This document shows positions 8,402 to 17,715 of a stretch of 64,000 nt of DNA, in pieces. The notes under the pieces were generated by a model, which saw nothing but the letters and a program-made list of their open reading frames with translations, had not been told where the DNA came from and did not search any database. The position numbers and the translations under genes are program-made. Position 1 is the first letter of the stretch. Each line of letters begins with the position of its first letter. Source of the stretch: Luteibacter yeojuensis (lineage in GTDB: Bacteria; Pseudomonadota; Gammaproteobacteria; Xanthomonadales; Rhodanobacteraceae); NCBI RefSeq assembly GCF_000964085.1, contig NZ_JZRB01000014.1, forward strand, positions 62,001 through 126,000. The letters are read 5' to 3'.

Positions 8402-9229
8402 CTAGCCGTCGCTATCAGCCGAGTACGCCACCGCCTTCTGCGTCGTGAGGTCGTCCAGCCGCGCGAGCAGGGCGCGGTGGATGTTCTCGTAGGCCGTGCT
8501 GCCCAGCGCAAGCCGTCGCCGCGGTTCGCGCTGGTCGGCGGCCTGGATCATCGCGTCGACCGTGCGCCCCGCGTCGCCCTTGATGGCGAACGCGCCGCTG
8601 GCGATGCCACGGCGCACATCGCCGGCGGGTGTGGCGTCATACACCGGCATTTCAGGCGCGCGGTCGAGGCCGCTGCCAAACTCCGTCGCCGTCGGGCCTG
8701 GCTCGGCGATGAGCACATCGATGCCGAACGGTGCCACCTCCTGCGCTACCGCTTCGAGGAAGCCTTCGATACCCCATTTGCTTGCGTGGTAAAGGCTGAA
8801 GTTCGGGTAGGCCACCTGGCCGCCTTCGGACGACAGCTGCACGATGCGGCCGCCGCCCTGCGCACGCAGGTGCGGCAGCACGGCGCGCACCAGTTGGATG
8901 GAGGCGGTGAGGTTGGTCGCGAGCTGGCGGTCGATCTGCTCGTCGGAGACCTCCTCGGCGGCGCCAAAGAGTCCGTATCCCGCGTTGCTCACCACCACAT
9001 CGATGCGGCCGAAGGCAGCAAAGGCCGCGTCGACTTCGCGGCGCAGCGCCGCCGTGTCGGTAAGGTCGAAGCGCACGATGCGCAGGCGGTCGGCCGCCTC
9101 GGCGGCGAGCGGTTCCAGGCGTTCGCCACGGCGGCCACAGGCAACCACCCGGTCGCCGCGGGCAAGCAGCTTGCGGGTCATGTCGAGGCCCAGGCCCGAC
9201 GAGGCGCCGGTAATCAGCCAGGTCTTCAT
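8402..9229 (-). CDS. SDR oxidoreductase
   Basis: A 275-residue classical SDR: TGASSGLG (7-14), SNAG (81-84) in place of the usual NNAG, Ser133/134, and YHASK (147-151) with catalytic Tyr and Lys. The start at 9229 is preceded on this strand by GGAG; the long upstream extension runs through the LysR gene and was rejected. It ends one base from the preceding SDR stop and converges on it. It is divergent from the LysR gene at 9327, its likely regulator. Confidence 0.9.
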   Translation of the reverse strand: MKTWLITGASSGLGLDMTRKLLARGDRVVACGRRGERLEPLAAEAADRLRIVRFDLTDTAALRREVDAAFAAFGRIDVVVSNAGYGLFGAAEEVSDEQIDRQLATNLTASIQLVRAVLPHLRAQGGGRIVQLSSEGGQVAYPNFSLYHASKWGIEGFLEAVAQEVAPFGIDVLIAEPGPTATEFGSGLDRAPEMPVYDATPAGDVRRGIASGAFAIKGDAGRTVDAMIQAADQREPRRRLALGSTAYENIHRALLARLDDLTTQKAVAYSADSDG

Positions 9230-9287
9230 AAGGAGTTCTCCGGAAGGGTGTTTCTCCAAGATAGGCGCTGGGTACTGGGCTGATAAG

Positions 9288-9303
9288 ATGCACCAATATG
9301 CAT
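9288..9303. promoter_or_regulatory. ATGCA-N6-TGCAT inverted repeat between SDR and LysR
   Basis: ATGCACCAATATGCAT lies 24 bp before the LysR start and 59 bp from the divergent SDR start. The arms match those of the palindrome in the LysR gap at 3705-3720. LysR autoregulation through it is inferred. Confidence 0.4.
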
Positions 9304-9326
9304 GGCCTCGTGGGGAATTTTCACCA

Positions 9327-10226
9327 ATGGCGGATATCACCCTGGCGGACCTCAAGGCGTTCATCCAGGTCGCGCGGCATCGCGGCTTCCAGCGTGCCGC
9401 TGATGCGTCGGGCGTCTCGCGCTCGTCGCTGAGCCATGCGGTGAAGGGTCTCGAGGATCGCCTTGGTGTAAGGCTGCTGCACCGGACCACGCGCAGCGTC
9501 GCGGTTACCGAGGCCGGCGAAAAGCTGCTCCAGCGCGCCGCGCCCTTGCTGCAGGACCTGGACGAAGCGCTCGATGACCTCAGCCACGGCGAAGGGGAGA
9601 TCGTCGGCACCCTGCGCATCAACGCGAACAAGGGCGGCGCGCGCTGGCTGCTCGACCACGCCATTCCCCTCTTCCTGCAACGCCACCCCCGCGTCGAGCT
9701 CGACCTGGTCAGCGAAGGGCGCTTCGTCGACATCGTGGCCGAGGGCTTCGACGCCGGCGTGCGGCTGGACGAAGCCGTGCCCGGTGACATGGTGGCGGTA
9801 CGCTTCGGTGGCCCGGTGCGTTTCATCGCGGTGGCATCGCCTGGCTATGTCCAACGCGCCGGCATGCCGCGCAAGCCGCGGGACCTGCTTCACCACCAGT
9901 GCATCCGCCAGCGCCTGCCGAGCGGCAAGCGCTACCGCTGGGAATTCGGCAAGGGCAAGCAAGAGGTGCAGGTCGACGTGCCGGGCGCGCTCAGCCTCGA
10001 CGACAACGACCTGATGGTGGCGGCGGCCATCGCGGGCATGGGCGTGGCCTTTGTGCCGGAACCGTTTGCGCGGGATGCGCTCGCGGATGGCAGGCTGGTC
10101 GTGCTGTTGGGCGAGTGGTCACCCGAGACACCCGCGCTTTGCCTCTACTATGCGAGCTACCGGCAGGTGCCGGCACCGCTGCGCGCGTTCATCGATGTCG
10201 TGCGTGAGGTCGATGTCGTGGACTAG
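9327..10226 (+). CDS. LysR-family regulator
   Basis: A 299-residue LysR regulator of the CrgA/DmlR-like group: winged helix at residues 5-65 (LADLKAFIQVARHRGFQRAA, then HRTTRSVAVTEAGE) and effector domain at 90-295. The ATG at 9327 gives the normal N-terminus; 161 upstream codons overlap the SDR on the other strand and were rejected. It is divergent from an SDR. Its stop shares CTAG with the converging PhzF gene. Confidence 0.9.
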   Translation: MADITLADLKAFIQVARHRGFQRAADASGVSRSSLSHAVKGLEDRLGVRLLHRTTRSVAVTEAGEKLLQRAAPLLQDLDEALDDLSHGEGEIVGTLRINANKGGARWLLDHAIPLFLQRHPRVELDLVSEGRFVDIVAEGFDAGVRLDEAVPGDMVAVRFGGPVRFIAVASPGYVQRAGMPRKPRDLLHHQCIRQRLPSGKRYRWEFGKGKQEVQVDVPGALSLDDNDLMVAAAIAGMGVAFVPEPFARDALADGRLVVLLGEWSPETPALCLYYASYRQVPAPLRAFIDVVREVDVVD

Positions 10227-11053
10227 CGCTCGTCGGTGCGCGCCGTTCCATCGACGAGGGTCGTGGTGCGCCCACCGATCCACAGCCCAGCGCCTTCGCG
10301 ACGAACGTGGATATGGCCGTCCCGGCCGAGCTTGCAACCCTGGTGGAACACGTAGGCATCGGGGGCCAGGCCATCGCGTGCGAGCCACGCCGCCACGCCT
10401 GCCGCAAGGCTGCCGGTCACGGGGTCTTCCTGCAAGCCGTCGCCGGCGATGAAAGCGCGCAGTTCGAAGGCATCACCATCGGCCGCGAAGACACCGACGG
10501 GGACGTCGCCAAGGGCCGGGAAATCAGGCGCCAGGGCGAGCACCGCCGCGCGGCTCGACAGGCGCAGCGCAAGCCAGCCGGCGCCGTTGTCCACCCATTG
10601 CGCATCGAGCAGGTCGCCGGCCGCCACGCCGAGCGCGCCACGCACGGCCTCGACTCGGGCAGCATCGGCCGGCCCCGAGCGCTGCAACGGGGGCGCCGCG
10701 AACGCCAGCATGCTGCCATCGCGGCGGAGGCGAACCAGCCCCACGCCGCACTCCTGGATGATCTCGCCGCCCTTCGGCACGCCGCCGGCCTCGAGCCACG
10801 CATGGCAGGTGCCCAGCGTGGGGTGCCCGGCGAAGGGCAGCTCGTACAGGGTGGTGAAGATGCGTACGCGGTAATCCGCGCGCGGATCGGATGGCGGGAG
10901 CACGAACGTGGTTTCGCTAAGGTTCGTCCAGCGGGCCATGGCGGCGAGTTGCTCATCCGCCATGCCTTCCGCATCGAGCACCACCGCCACGGGGTTGCCC
11001 ATGAACGGTGGCCCCCCGAATACGTCAACCTGCTTGAACCGCCGGTGTGCCAT
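10223..11053 (-). CDS. PhzF-family isomerase/epimerase-like protein
   Basis: A 276-residue protein of the PhzF/diaminopimelate-epimerase fold. It shows the N-terminal signature FKQVDVFGGPPFMGNPVAVV (4-23), the catalytic-type Glu47 in NLSETTF, PFAGHPTLG near residue 73, and a C-terminal DPVTGSLAAG motif. PhzF itself isomerises a phenazine precursor, but no phenazine genes are nearby, so only the fold and a likely isomerase activity are supported. It lies 5 bp upstream of kdsA on the same strand and may share its transcript. Confidence 0.88.
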   Translation of the reverse strand: MAHRRFKQVDVFGGPPFMGNPVAVVLDAEGMADEQLAAMARWTNLSETTFVLPPSDPRADYRVRIFTTLYELPFAGHPTLGTCHAWLEAGGVPKGGEIIQECGVGLVRLRRDGSMLAFAAPPLQRSGPADAARVEAVRGALGVAAGDLLDAQWVDNGAGWLALRLSSRAAVLALAPDFPALGDVPVGVFAADGDAFELRAFIAGDGLQEDPVTGSLAAGVAAWLARDGLAPDAYVFHQGCKLGRDGHIHVRREGAGLWIGGRTTTLVDGTARTDER

Positions 11054-11058
11054 CGCGC

Positions 11059-12021
<963 letters not shown>

Positions 12022-12137
12022 CTAAGCGAAGACGGCAGCGTGCACCTTTCGCGCGCATTTGCCCGCCTAGTATCGGGCCCCTCGCAACACGCTCCTTTTC
12101 GACGCGCCACCCCCTCCCCCTTAAGTGAGGCGCAACC

Positions 12138-13637
12138 ATGAAAGAGGACGACTCGTCACGGCCCCGCCGCGACTTCCTCCGCCAGAGCCTGGCGGCCGTT
12201 GGCGGTATTGGCCTGGCAAGCACGACCGGCCTGACGGGACTCGCCGCGTTGTTCAGCGAGCCAGCAGGGGCAGCCGCCGCCCCACTGCCAAGCGATGTGA
12301 TCGTCCGCGCAAGGCGCGAACTCATCATGTTCCATGGGCAATCCAACGCCGTGGGCACGGGGGGCAGGCCAGCGCTCACCCTGCAGGAGATCTATGCGAA
12401 CGTCACCTTCAACGGCGGCGTTCGGCCGGGTACCGACCCGGCGGCGATGGCGTCGTTCGCGCCCCTCGTCGAATACGACGGTGGCCATGGCACGGGCGGC
12501 GAGGTAGGTACCAACGCCTGCGCCGATGGCCTCGTGGAATACACGGCGGCACTCACGGGCGTTCCCTTCCTCGCGCAATACAGCCGTTACAGCGCCTTCA
12601 CCGGTGCCGAGGGCGGTCGCCCCATTGGCTACTTCTCCAGCGCCCTCGCGGCCAACAACCTCAGCGGCTACCAAGGGTGGAAGGACAACCAGATTCGCCT
12701 GCAGTACATGGTGGCCCTGATGCGCGCGGAGGCGGCGACCAGCGGTGGCAACATCGGCTGGCTCGCCACGACGTGGCAGCAGGGCGAGGCGGATTCGACG
12801 GGGCTCAGCGAAACCCGCAAAACCTACGCCTCGAAGCTCAAGGCGCTGGAGGCCGCGCACTGGACAAAGCTGTGCCAGGTGATGCTCCCCGAGCAGGCAT
12901 GGCGGCCGTTGTGGCTCGTCGGCCAGGTGTGCAGCCACAACAGCTACGGCGCCACCAGCATGGCCTTCTGCAACCCGTTCATCGCGCTGGCGCAGCGCGA
13001 TGCCTGCCTCGCCAGCACCTACATGCGCATGGCGAACCCGCAATACATGTTCGATTACTTCGACGAATCGGCGCAGAAGCAGCCTATGCTGCACCTCACC
13101 AACGAGAGCCACCGCTGGCAGGGCCGCTACTTCGCCCGCGCCATCTTCCAGCTCATCCAGGACCGCCAGGCGGGCCTGCCCATGCGTAACCCCGCGCTCG
13201 ACATGGTGTCGGCCACCATCACGAGCCCACGCACCATCAACGTCGTCTTCAACGTGCCCGCCGGCATCCTGGTGCTCGATGGCAGCTGGGTGGCGTTCAC
13301 CCGTAACTACGGGCTCGATATCCGCGACGTGAACAATGCCATCGTCCCGGCCAGCGCCACGGACAACAATCTTATCGCCGGGGTGATGGTCATCGCCGCC
13401 AATACGCTGCAGATCGTGCTGAAGGCGGATCTGCCGGCGACGGCCGCCAAGCTGTCGCTGGGCTGGGGCGATCCGGCCGAGCCTGCCGGCAAGGCGGGGC
13501 GCCTGGCTGGCCCGCGCAGCAATATCCGCGACACCGCGGGCGACATCGACCTTTACGTCGCCAGCGACCACAGCCTGCGGCCGATGCACAACTATGCGTT
13601 GGTAGGGGATGTCGCGTTGACCCGGGGAGTTGTTTAG
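12138..13637 (+). CDS. Tat-exported sialate O-acetylesterase-like (SASA) protein
   Basis: A 499-residue protein with a twin-arginine signal (RRDFLRQ at residues 10-16, hydrophobic stretch to about 45) and a SASA/DUF303 SGNH-type esterase domain. The block-I motif is FHGQSNAVGTGG near residue 65, and a late HLTNESHRWQG supplies a candidate catalytic His. A C-terminal region after residue 360 may be a carbohydrate-binding or fibronectin-like module. The family removes acetyl groups from glycans; the exact substrate is unknown. It is preceded by a 233-bp gap with no obvious further gene and followed by an SDR. Confidence 0.75.
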   Translation: MKEDDSSRPRRDFLRQSLAAVGGIGLASTTGLTGLAALFSEPAGAAAAPLPSDVIVRARRELIMFHGQSNAVGTGGRPALTLQEIYANVTFNGGVRPGTDPAAMASFAPLVEYDGGHGTGGEVGTNACADGLVEYTAALTGVPFLAQYSRYSAFTGAEGGRPIGYFSSALAANNLSGYQGWKDNQIRLQYMVALMRAEAATSGGNIGWLATTWQQGEADSTGLSETRKTYASKLKALEAAHWTKLCQVMLPEQAWRPLWLVGQVCSHNSYGATSMAFCNPFIALAQRDACLASTYMRMANPQYMFDYFDESAQKQPMLHLTNESHRWQGRYFARAIFQLIQDRQAGLPMRNPALDMVSATITSPRTINVVFNVPAGILVLDGSWVAFTRNYGLDIRDVNNAIVPASATDNNLIAGVMVIAANTLQIVLKADLPATAAKLSLGWGDPAEPAGKAGRLAGPRSNIRDTAGDIDLYVASDHSLRPMHNYALVGDVALTRGVV

Positions 13638-13657
13638 CCGCAAAGGCGCCCATAAGT

Positions 13658-13684
13658 GCTCATGGTTGTCCCTTATCCATGAGC
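13658..13684. promoter_or_regulatory. 8-bp inverted repeat upstream of SDR
   Basis: GCTCATGG and CCATGAGC are perfect arms separated by 11 bases (centre spacing 19 bp). The repeat lies 20 bp before the SDR start at 13704. It looks like a dimeric repressor site; no adjacent regulator of the right type is evident. Confidence 0.45.
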
Positions 13685-13703
13685 CCCTGGGAGCGTCATC
13701 GCA

Positions 13704-14438
13704 ATGAATGAGTCAAAGAAGGTTGCACTTGTAACGGGTGCCACGCGCGGCATCGGCTTCGAAACCGTCCGCCAGCTCGCCGAGCAGGGTATCCATACCC
13801 TGCTCGCCGGCCGCGATGCCGGCCGTGCGAAAGACGCCGCGAAGAAGCTGGCCGACGCCGGCCTGCCGGTGGAGGCCATCGTCCTCGACGTCACCGACAG
13901 CGCCTCGATCGAGGCCGCGGTGAAGACGGTGAAAGACGCCTACGGCAAGCTCGATATCCTCGTGAACAACGCCGGCATCCTGGTCGACGCCCTCGACAAG
14001 GCGCCGTCGCAGCAGTCGCTGCAGGTGTGGCGCGAGACTTTCGACACCAACCTGTTCGCGGTGGTCGAGGTAACGAACGCCTTCCTGCCGCTGGTGAAGG
14101 CCGCGCCTGCGGGCCGCATCGTCAACGTCTCGAGCCAGCTGGGCTCGATCGCCATGCACCTGGACCCGTCGTCGCCCATCTACGGCTTCAAGATCCCGGC
14201 GTACAACGTGTCGAAGACCGCGATCAACGCGTGGACCATCCACCTCGCGTACGAGCTGCGCGATACGCCGATCAAGGTCAATGCCATCCACCCGGGCTAC
14301 GTGCAGACCGACATGAATGGCGGCCACGGCGAGATCGACGTGCCGACGGGCGCGAAGTCGAGCGTGCAGATGGCCACGCTGGACGCAAACGGCCCCAGCG
14401 GCACGTTCAGCTACCTCGGCAAGACCCTGCCCTGGTAA
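13704..14438 (+). CDS. SDR oxidoreductase (carbonyl reductase-like)
   Basis: A 244-residue classical SDR: TGATRGIG (11-18), NNAG (88-91), Ser143, and YNVSK (167-171). The roughly 15-residue insertion before the active-site Tyr and the ending SGTFSYLGKTLPW match plant/bacterial carbonyl reductase-like SDRs (the CBR1/salutaridine-reductase group). It is a monomer-type NADPH enzyme by family; the substrate is unknown. It converges on the Lrp gene with 4 bp between stops. Confidence 0.88.
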   Translation: MNESKKVALVTGATRGIGFETVRQLAEQGIHTLLAGRDAGRAKDAAKKLADAGLPVEAIVLDVTDSASIEAAVKTVKDAYGKLDILVNNAGILVDALDKAPSQQSLQVWRETFDTNLFAVVEVTNAFLPLVKAAPAGRIVNVSSQLGSIAMHLDPSSPIYGFKIPAYNVSKTAINAWTIHLAYELRDTPIKVNAIHPGYVQTDMNGGHGEIDVPTGAKSSVQMATLDANGPSGTFSYLGKTLPW

Positions 14439-14442
14439 GCCG

Positions 14443-14955
14443 CTAGCCCAGCGGCGGCGTCGGCTCTTCGGGGCTGGCGCCCCGCTCCAGGTACGTCGAC
14501 AGCGCGATGTAGCTGCGCGTGCCCTTGAACCCCTCCATGGCGTGGATGCGCTCGAGGAGGCTCTCCAGGCCACGCGTATCGGCCGTGCGTACCTTCAGCA
14601 GCATGGCGCTCTCGCCGGTCACGGTGTGGATTTCCTCCACCTCGGGGAACGCCTGCAGCGCGAGCAGCTGCCGCGTCACCGCCCAGCTCGTCGTATCCAC
14701 GTGCACGAAGGCCAGCAGCGGCCGCCCCACCTTCGGGCCATCCAGCACGGCCACGGTGCCTTTGATGACACCGTCGCGGCGCAGCCGCTTCACCCGCTCG
14801 TGCAAGGCGGGGGCGGAGAGGTGCAGCCGTTCTGCCAGGGCGGCGTAGCTCAGGGTCGCGTCCCCGGCCAGGGCGCCTAATAATTTTCGGTCGATCGGGT
14901 CCAGCCGGGCCCCTTCAGTGCCTTTCGCCGAAACCATCTTCGTTTTTTCGCCCAT
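14443..14955 (-). CDS. Lrp/AsnC-family regulator
   Basis: A 170-residue Lrp/AsnC regulator: helix-turn-helix at residues 18-64 (LDPIDRKLLGALAGD, then LSAPALHERVKRL) and a RAM ligand-binding domain at 75-150 (AFPEVEEIHTVTGESAMLLKV split across the core strands). It is divergent from the DUF2000 gene at 15033 (77 bp). DUF2000 genes are often paired with an Lrp/AsnC regulator, so local control is likely. Confidence 0.9.
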   Translation of the reverse strand: MGEKTKMVSAKGTEGARLDPIDRKLLGALAGDATLSYAALAERLHLSAPALHERVKRLRRDGVIKGTVAVLDGPKVGRPLLAFVHVDTTSWAVTRQLLALQAFPEVEEIHTVTGESAMLLKVRTADTRGLESLLERIHAMEGFKGTRSYIALSTYLERGASPEEPTPPLG

Positions 14956-15032
14956 GGGGCCGCGCCCGCCTTCTGCTGAATACCGTTCGGAGTTTTACTG
15001 GGCCAGCCTAATACACTTCCACGAAGAGCCCC

Positions 15033-15449
15033 ATGACCCCGTTCGATACCCGCGTCGCCCTGTTGATCCGCGACGACCTGATGGTGTGGCAGAAGCTCAA
15101 CGTGGCCGCCTTCCTCGCCACGGGCATCGCGGGCGCCGCGCCCGAGGCGATGGGCGCCGAGCCCTACCGCGATGCCGCCGGCCGCGAACATGCGCGCCTG
15201 CTCGCACAGCCGATGCTTATTTTCGCCGCCGATACCGCGCAGCTCGCACACGCGTGGCGCGTCGCGCTGGAGCGCGACTTGACCCGCGCCGTGTATGTGG
15301 AAGCGATGTTCGCCTCCACGCACGACGAGGCCAACCGCGAGGTGTTCCTCGCCGAAGACCCCGAGGCCCCCCACTTCGTCGGCCTCGCGTTGCGTGGGCC
15401 GCGCAAGGGCATCGAGAAGGCTACGAAGGGCCTGCGCCTTCATCCATGA
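15033..15449 (+). CDS. DUF2000 family protein
   Basis: A 138-residue cytosolic protein matching DUF2000: it opens with RVALLIRDDLMVWQKLNVAAF and has the conserved GAAPEAMG and DPEAPHFVGLALRGPRK segments. The biochemical role of the family is unknown; the fold is related to peptidyl-tRNA hydrolase II. It is divergent from an Lrp regulator. Its last 29 bases overlap the end of the converging LysR gene. Confidence 0.82.
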   Translation: MTPFDTRVALLIRDDLMVWQKLNVAAFLATGIAGAAPEAMGAEPYRDAAGREHARLLAQPMLIFAADTAQLAHAWRVALERDLTRAVYVEAMFASTHDEANREVFLAEDPEAPHFVGLALRGPRKGIEKATKGLRLHP

Positions 15450-16332
15450 GGCTGGCCACCCATTCGATGAACACGCGCAGCTTCGCGCTCACGTGGCGGT
15501 TGGGCGGGTAGGCCACCGACATCGGCATGGTCTCGAAGCGCCAGTCGTCGAACAGCGGCACCAGCTCACTACGCGCGACGTGCGCTTTCGCCATGTATGC
15601 GGGGAGCCACGCCACGCCCAGGCCGGCGAGGATGGCGGCCTGGAAGGCGTTGCCGTCGTCGAACGTGAAGGCGTGGTGGCCCTGCCATTCGAGCCGCTCG
15701 TCGCCACGGTGCATGACGTAAGGGTAGGTCTTGCGCGTGCGTGCCCACAGGAAGCCGACCACGTCGTGGTCGCCACTCTCGAGCTCGCGCGGGTCCAGCG
15801 GCTTGCCGCGTCGCGCGATGTACGACGGGGCGGCGAAGGCGCCGAGCGTGAGGTCGCCGATGCGTCGCGCGATGAGCGACTGGTCGAGGATGCTGCCACC
15901 GCGCACCACGCAGTCGACGTTCTCGCCGATGATGTCCACCATGCGGTCGCTCACGCCGAAGTCGATCTGGATATCGGGGTAGCGGGCATGGAACTCGGGT
16001 AGCGCGGGTACCACTACCAGCCGCGCGAACGGCGCGGGCAGGTCAACGCGCAGCCGGCCACGGGGCAGCGTGCTGGCGTCGGAGAGGCTGGTTTCCGCAT
16101 CGTCCAGTTCCGCCAGCAGGCGCACGGCGCGCTCGTAATAGGCGGCGCCATCCGCGGTGACATTCACCTTGCGCGTCGTGCGGTTCAGCAGCTTCACCCG
16201 CAGGCGCGCCTCGAGCTGCTGCACCAGCTGGGTCACCGTGGTCTTGCTCATGCGCAGGGTGTCGGCGGCGCGGGTGAAGCTGCGCGTCTCCACCACGCGG
16301 ACAAAGGCCTGCATCGCGTCGAACCGGTCCAT
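15421..16332 (-). CDS. LysR-family regulator
   Basis: A 303-residue LysR regulator of the DmlR/CrgA-like group: winged helix at residues 1-62 (FDAMQAFVRVVETRSFTRAA, then LNRTTRKVNVTADG) and effector domain to the end. The start at 16332 gives the usual N-terminus. It is divergent from the frameshifted RidA gene at 16441 (108 bp), so that gene may have been its target. Confidence 0.88.
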   Translation of the reverse strand: MDRFDAMQAFVRVVETRSFTRAADTLRMSKTTVTQLVQQLEARLRVKLLNRTTRKVNVTADGAAYYERAVRLLAELDDAETSLSDASTLPRGRLRVDLPAPFARLVVVPALPEFHARYPDIQIDFGVSDRMVDIIGENVDCVVRGGSILDQSLIARRIGDLTLGAFAAPSYIARRGKPLDPRELESGDHDVVGFLWARTRKTYPYVMHRGDERLEWQGHHAFTFDDGNAFQAAILAGLGVAWLPAYMAKAHVARSELVPLFDDWRFETMPMSVAYPPNRHVSAKLRVFIEWVASLMDEGAGPS

Positions 16333-16440
16333 GCGCCACCCCCCATTGTTTGGCTTCTCCAAACAGTGATGGGTGGAACTGGCCGTTTATCAAGGCCCCG
16401 CGGGTGCCTAGATTGGAGGAAACCCCACTGGAGAACCCCC

Positions 16441-16832
16441 ATGGCCAAGCGCGACGTTGTCTTTCCCCCGGGCCGCCACGCCCTGTATGAAAACCACCGC
16501 TATTCCCCCGCCGTGAAGTCCGATGGCTTCCTGTTCGTCTCCGGCCAGGTCGGCGCCCGCCTGGATGGCTCGCCCGAACCCGACCTGGATGCCCAGGTCC
16601 GCCTCGCCTTCCAGAACCTCAATGCCGTGCTCGGCGCGGCGGGCTGCACGTTCGACGACGTGGTCGACGTCATCGTCTTCATCGTCGACCCCGAGACGCA
16701 CTTCGAGCGGATGTGGTCGATCGCCTCCGAGTACTGGGCGGCGCGCCGTACCCCACCGCCACTGCCATCGGCGTCACGTGGCTCGCGGGCTTCCAGTTCG
16801 AGATCAAGGTGGTGGCGAAGGTGCCGGGCTGA
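16441..16832 (+). pseudogene. RidA-family protein with a one-base frameshift
   Basis: The reading frame begins as a RidA (YjgF/UK114) enamine/imine deaminase, with FLFVSGQVGARLDG and DVVDVIVFIVDPE, and is normal to about residue 99 (ASEYW). After base 16738 the family sequence continues in another frame: APYPTATAIGVTWLAGF, then FEIKVVAKVPG and a TGA at 16830-16832. One extra G in the GGG run at 16736-16738 would restore an uninterrupted protein of about 130 residues. As written, the first frame instead runs on into 16950 with unrelated sequence. It is either a recent loss-of-function mutation or a sequencing error. Confidence 0.85.
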
Positions 16833-16838
16833 GAAGGC

Positions 16839-16997
16839 TCAGGGCGGGTCGTCGCGCCGCGTGTCGCTACCGATACGCGGCGCCGGCGGCTGCCCAGGCG
16901 GTGCCTTCGGCTGCTTCGGCTCGCCCATCATCGCGGAGACGAACTTGTAGCCGATGAACAGCGCGATGACGATGACGACGACGTCGGTGAGGTTCAT
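16839..16997 (-). CDS. Small single-pass membrane protein (52 aa)
   Basis: A 52-residue protein with one N-terminal transmembrane helix (residues 4-20, DVVVIVIALFIGYKFV) and a short proline-rich, charged tail (PKQPKAPPGQPPAP). Its ATG overlaps the stop of the upstream membrane-protein gene as ATGA, so translation is coupled, which supports it being a real gene despite its length. It is the last gene of the DUF2167 operon. No function is recognised. Confidence 0.65.
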   Translation of the reverse strand: MNLTDVVVIVIALFIGYKFVSAMMGEPKQPKAPPGQPPAPRIGSDTRRDDPP

Positions 16998-17707
16998 GCG
17001 AGGGCGCCTTCGATCTGCAGGGAATACGCCTGGAGCTGCGCGTGGCGCTCGCTTTCCAGGTCCTCGAGTTCCATCTGTAGCTTCACCCGTGCCTGGATGG
17101 CGCGGGCGAGGCGTTCGCGTTCCGGTGCATCGAGCAGCGCGTGGGCCACGGCGACGAGCTCGAAGCGATCGCCCGCGCGCACGCCCTGCTTGCGGATGAT
17201 GTCGAGCGCATACGGCGCGCACAGCAACGCATCGGAGGTGATGCCCGCGGCTTCCTTCCTGCTGAGCCCGGCCGCGCGGCGTACCCGCCATACGCGCAGC
17301 ACCGCGGAGAGGATGGCCAGGTAGAGCGCCGCCATCCATGCGAGGATCACCGGGATGGGGCTGAACACGACGGCCGGCATCGCGGCGAACAGGCAGGCGA
17401 CGAGCAGCACCGGCCAGGCGCATGCCGCCACCGCCGCTCGCCATGCACGCAGACCGTGCAGCGGCCGTGCCGCCCCCGGTGCTTTCTGCGAACTCCAGCG
17501 CAGGCGCAGCAGCGCCCGCGTGGGGGCCAGCATTGGCGGCAGGAACACATGCCGCCCGCCCAGCTGGAACTCGGAGCCGACCGAGAAAGCCCAGCGCCCG
17601 TCGCGGCCTTCGTGGAATACCACCTCGTTGTGATAGAGCAGCTGCACGGCGTCGTAGACATACATCGCCACGACGCCGGCCAGCAGCCACCACGCATGCG
17701 GGAACAT
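16994..17707 (-). CDS. Uncharacterised membrane protein
   Basis: A 237-residue protein with an N-terminal hydrophobic segment (residues 5-25) and a hydrophobic pair near 85-135 (ACAWPVLLVACLFAAM and ILAWMAALYLAILSAVL), followed by a long soluble charged C-terminal helix region, possibly coiled coil (KLQMELEDLESERHAQLQ). It lies 8 bp downstream of the DUF2167 gene and overlaps the small membrane gene after it by 4 bp, forming a tight operon. I recognise no family. Confidence 0.72.
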   Translation of the reverse strand: MFPHAWWLLAGVVAMYVYDAVQLLYHNEVVFHEGRDGRWAFSVGSEFQLGGRHVFLPPMLAPTRALLRLRWSSQKAPGAARPLHGLRAWRAAVAACAWPVLLVACLFAAMPAVVFSPIPVILAWMAALYLAILSAVLRVWRVRRAAGLSRKEAAGITSDALLCAPYALDIIRKQGVRAGDRFELVAVAHALLDAPERERLARAIQARVKLQMELEDLESERHAQLQAYSLQIEGALA

Positions 17708-17715
17708 CGGCGCGA

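Noticed and set aside
16839-17693. A 284-residue frame covering the small membrane gene and its neighbour
   Set aside because: Only its last 52 codons look like a protein. Upstream it is a shadow of the membrane protein in another frame, which has a consistent hydrophobic pattern.
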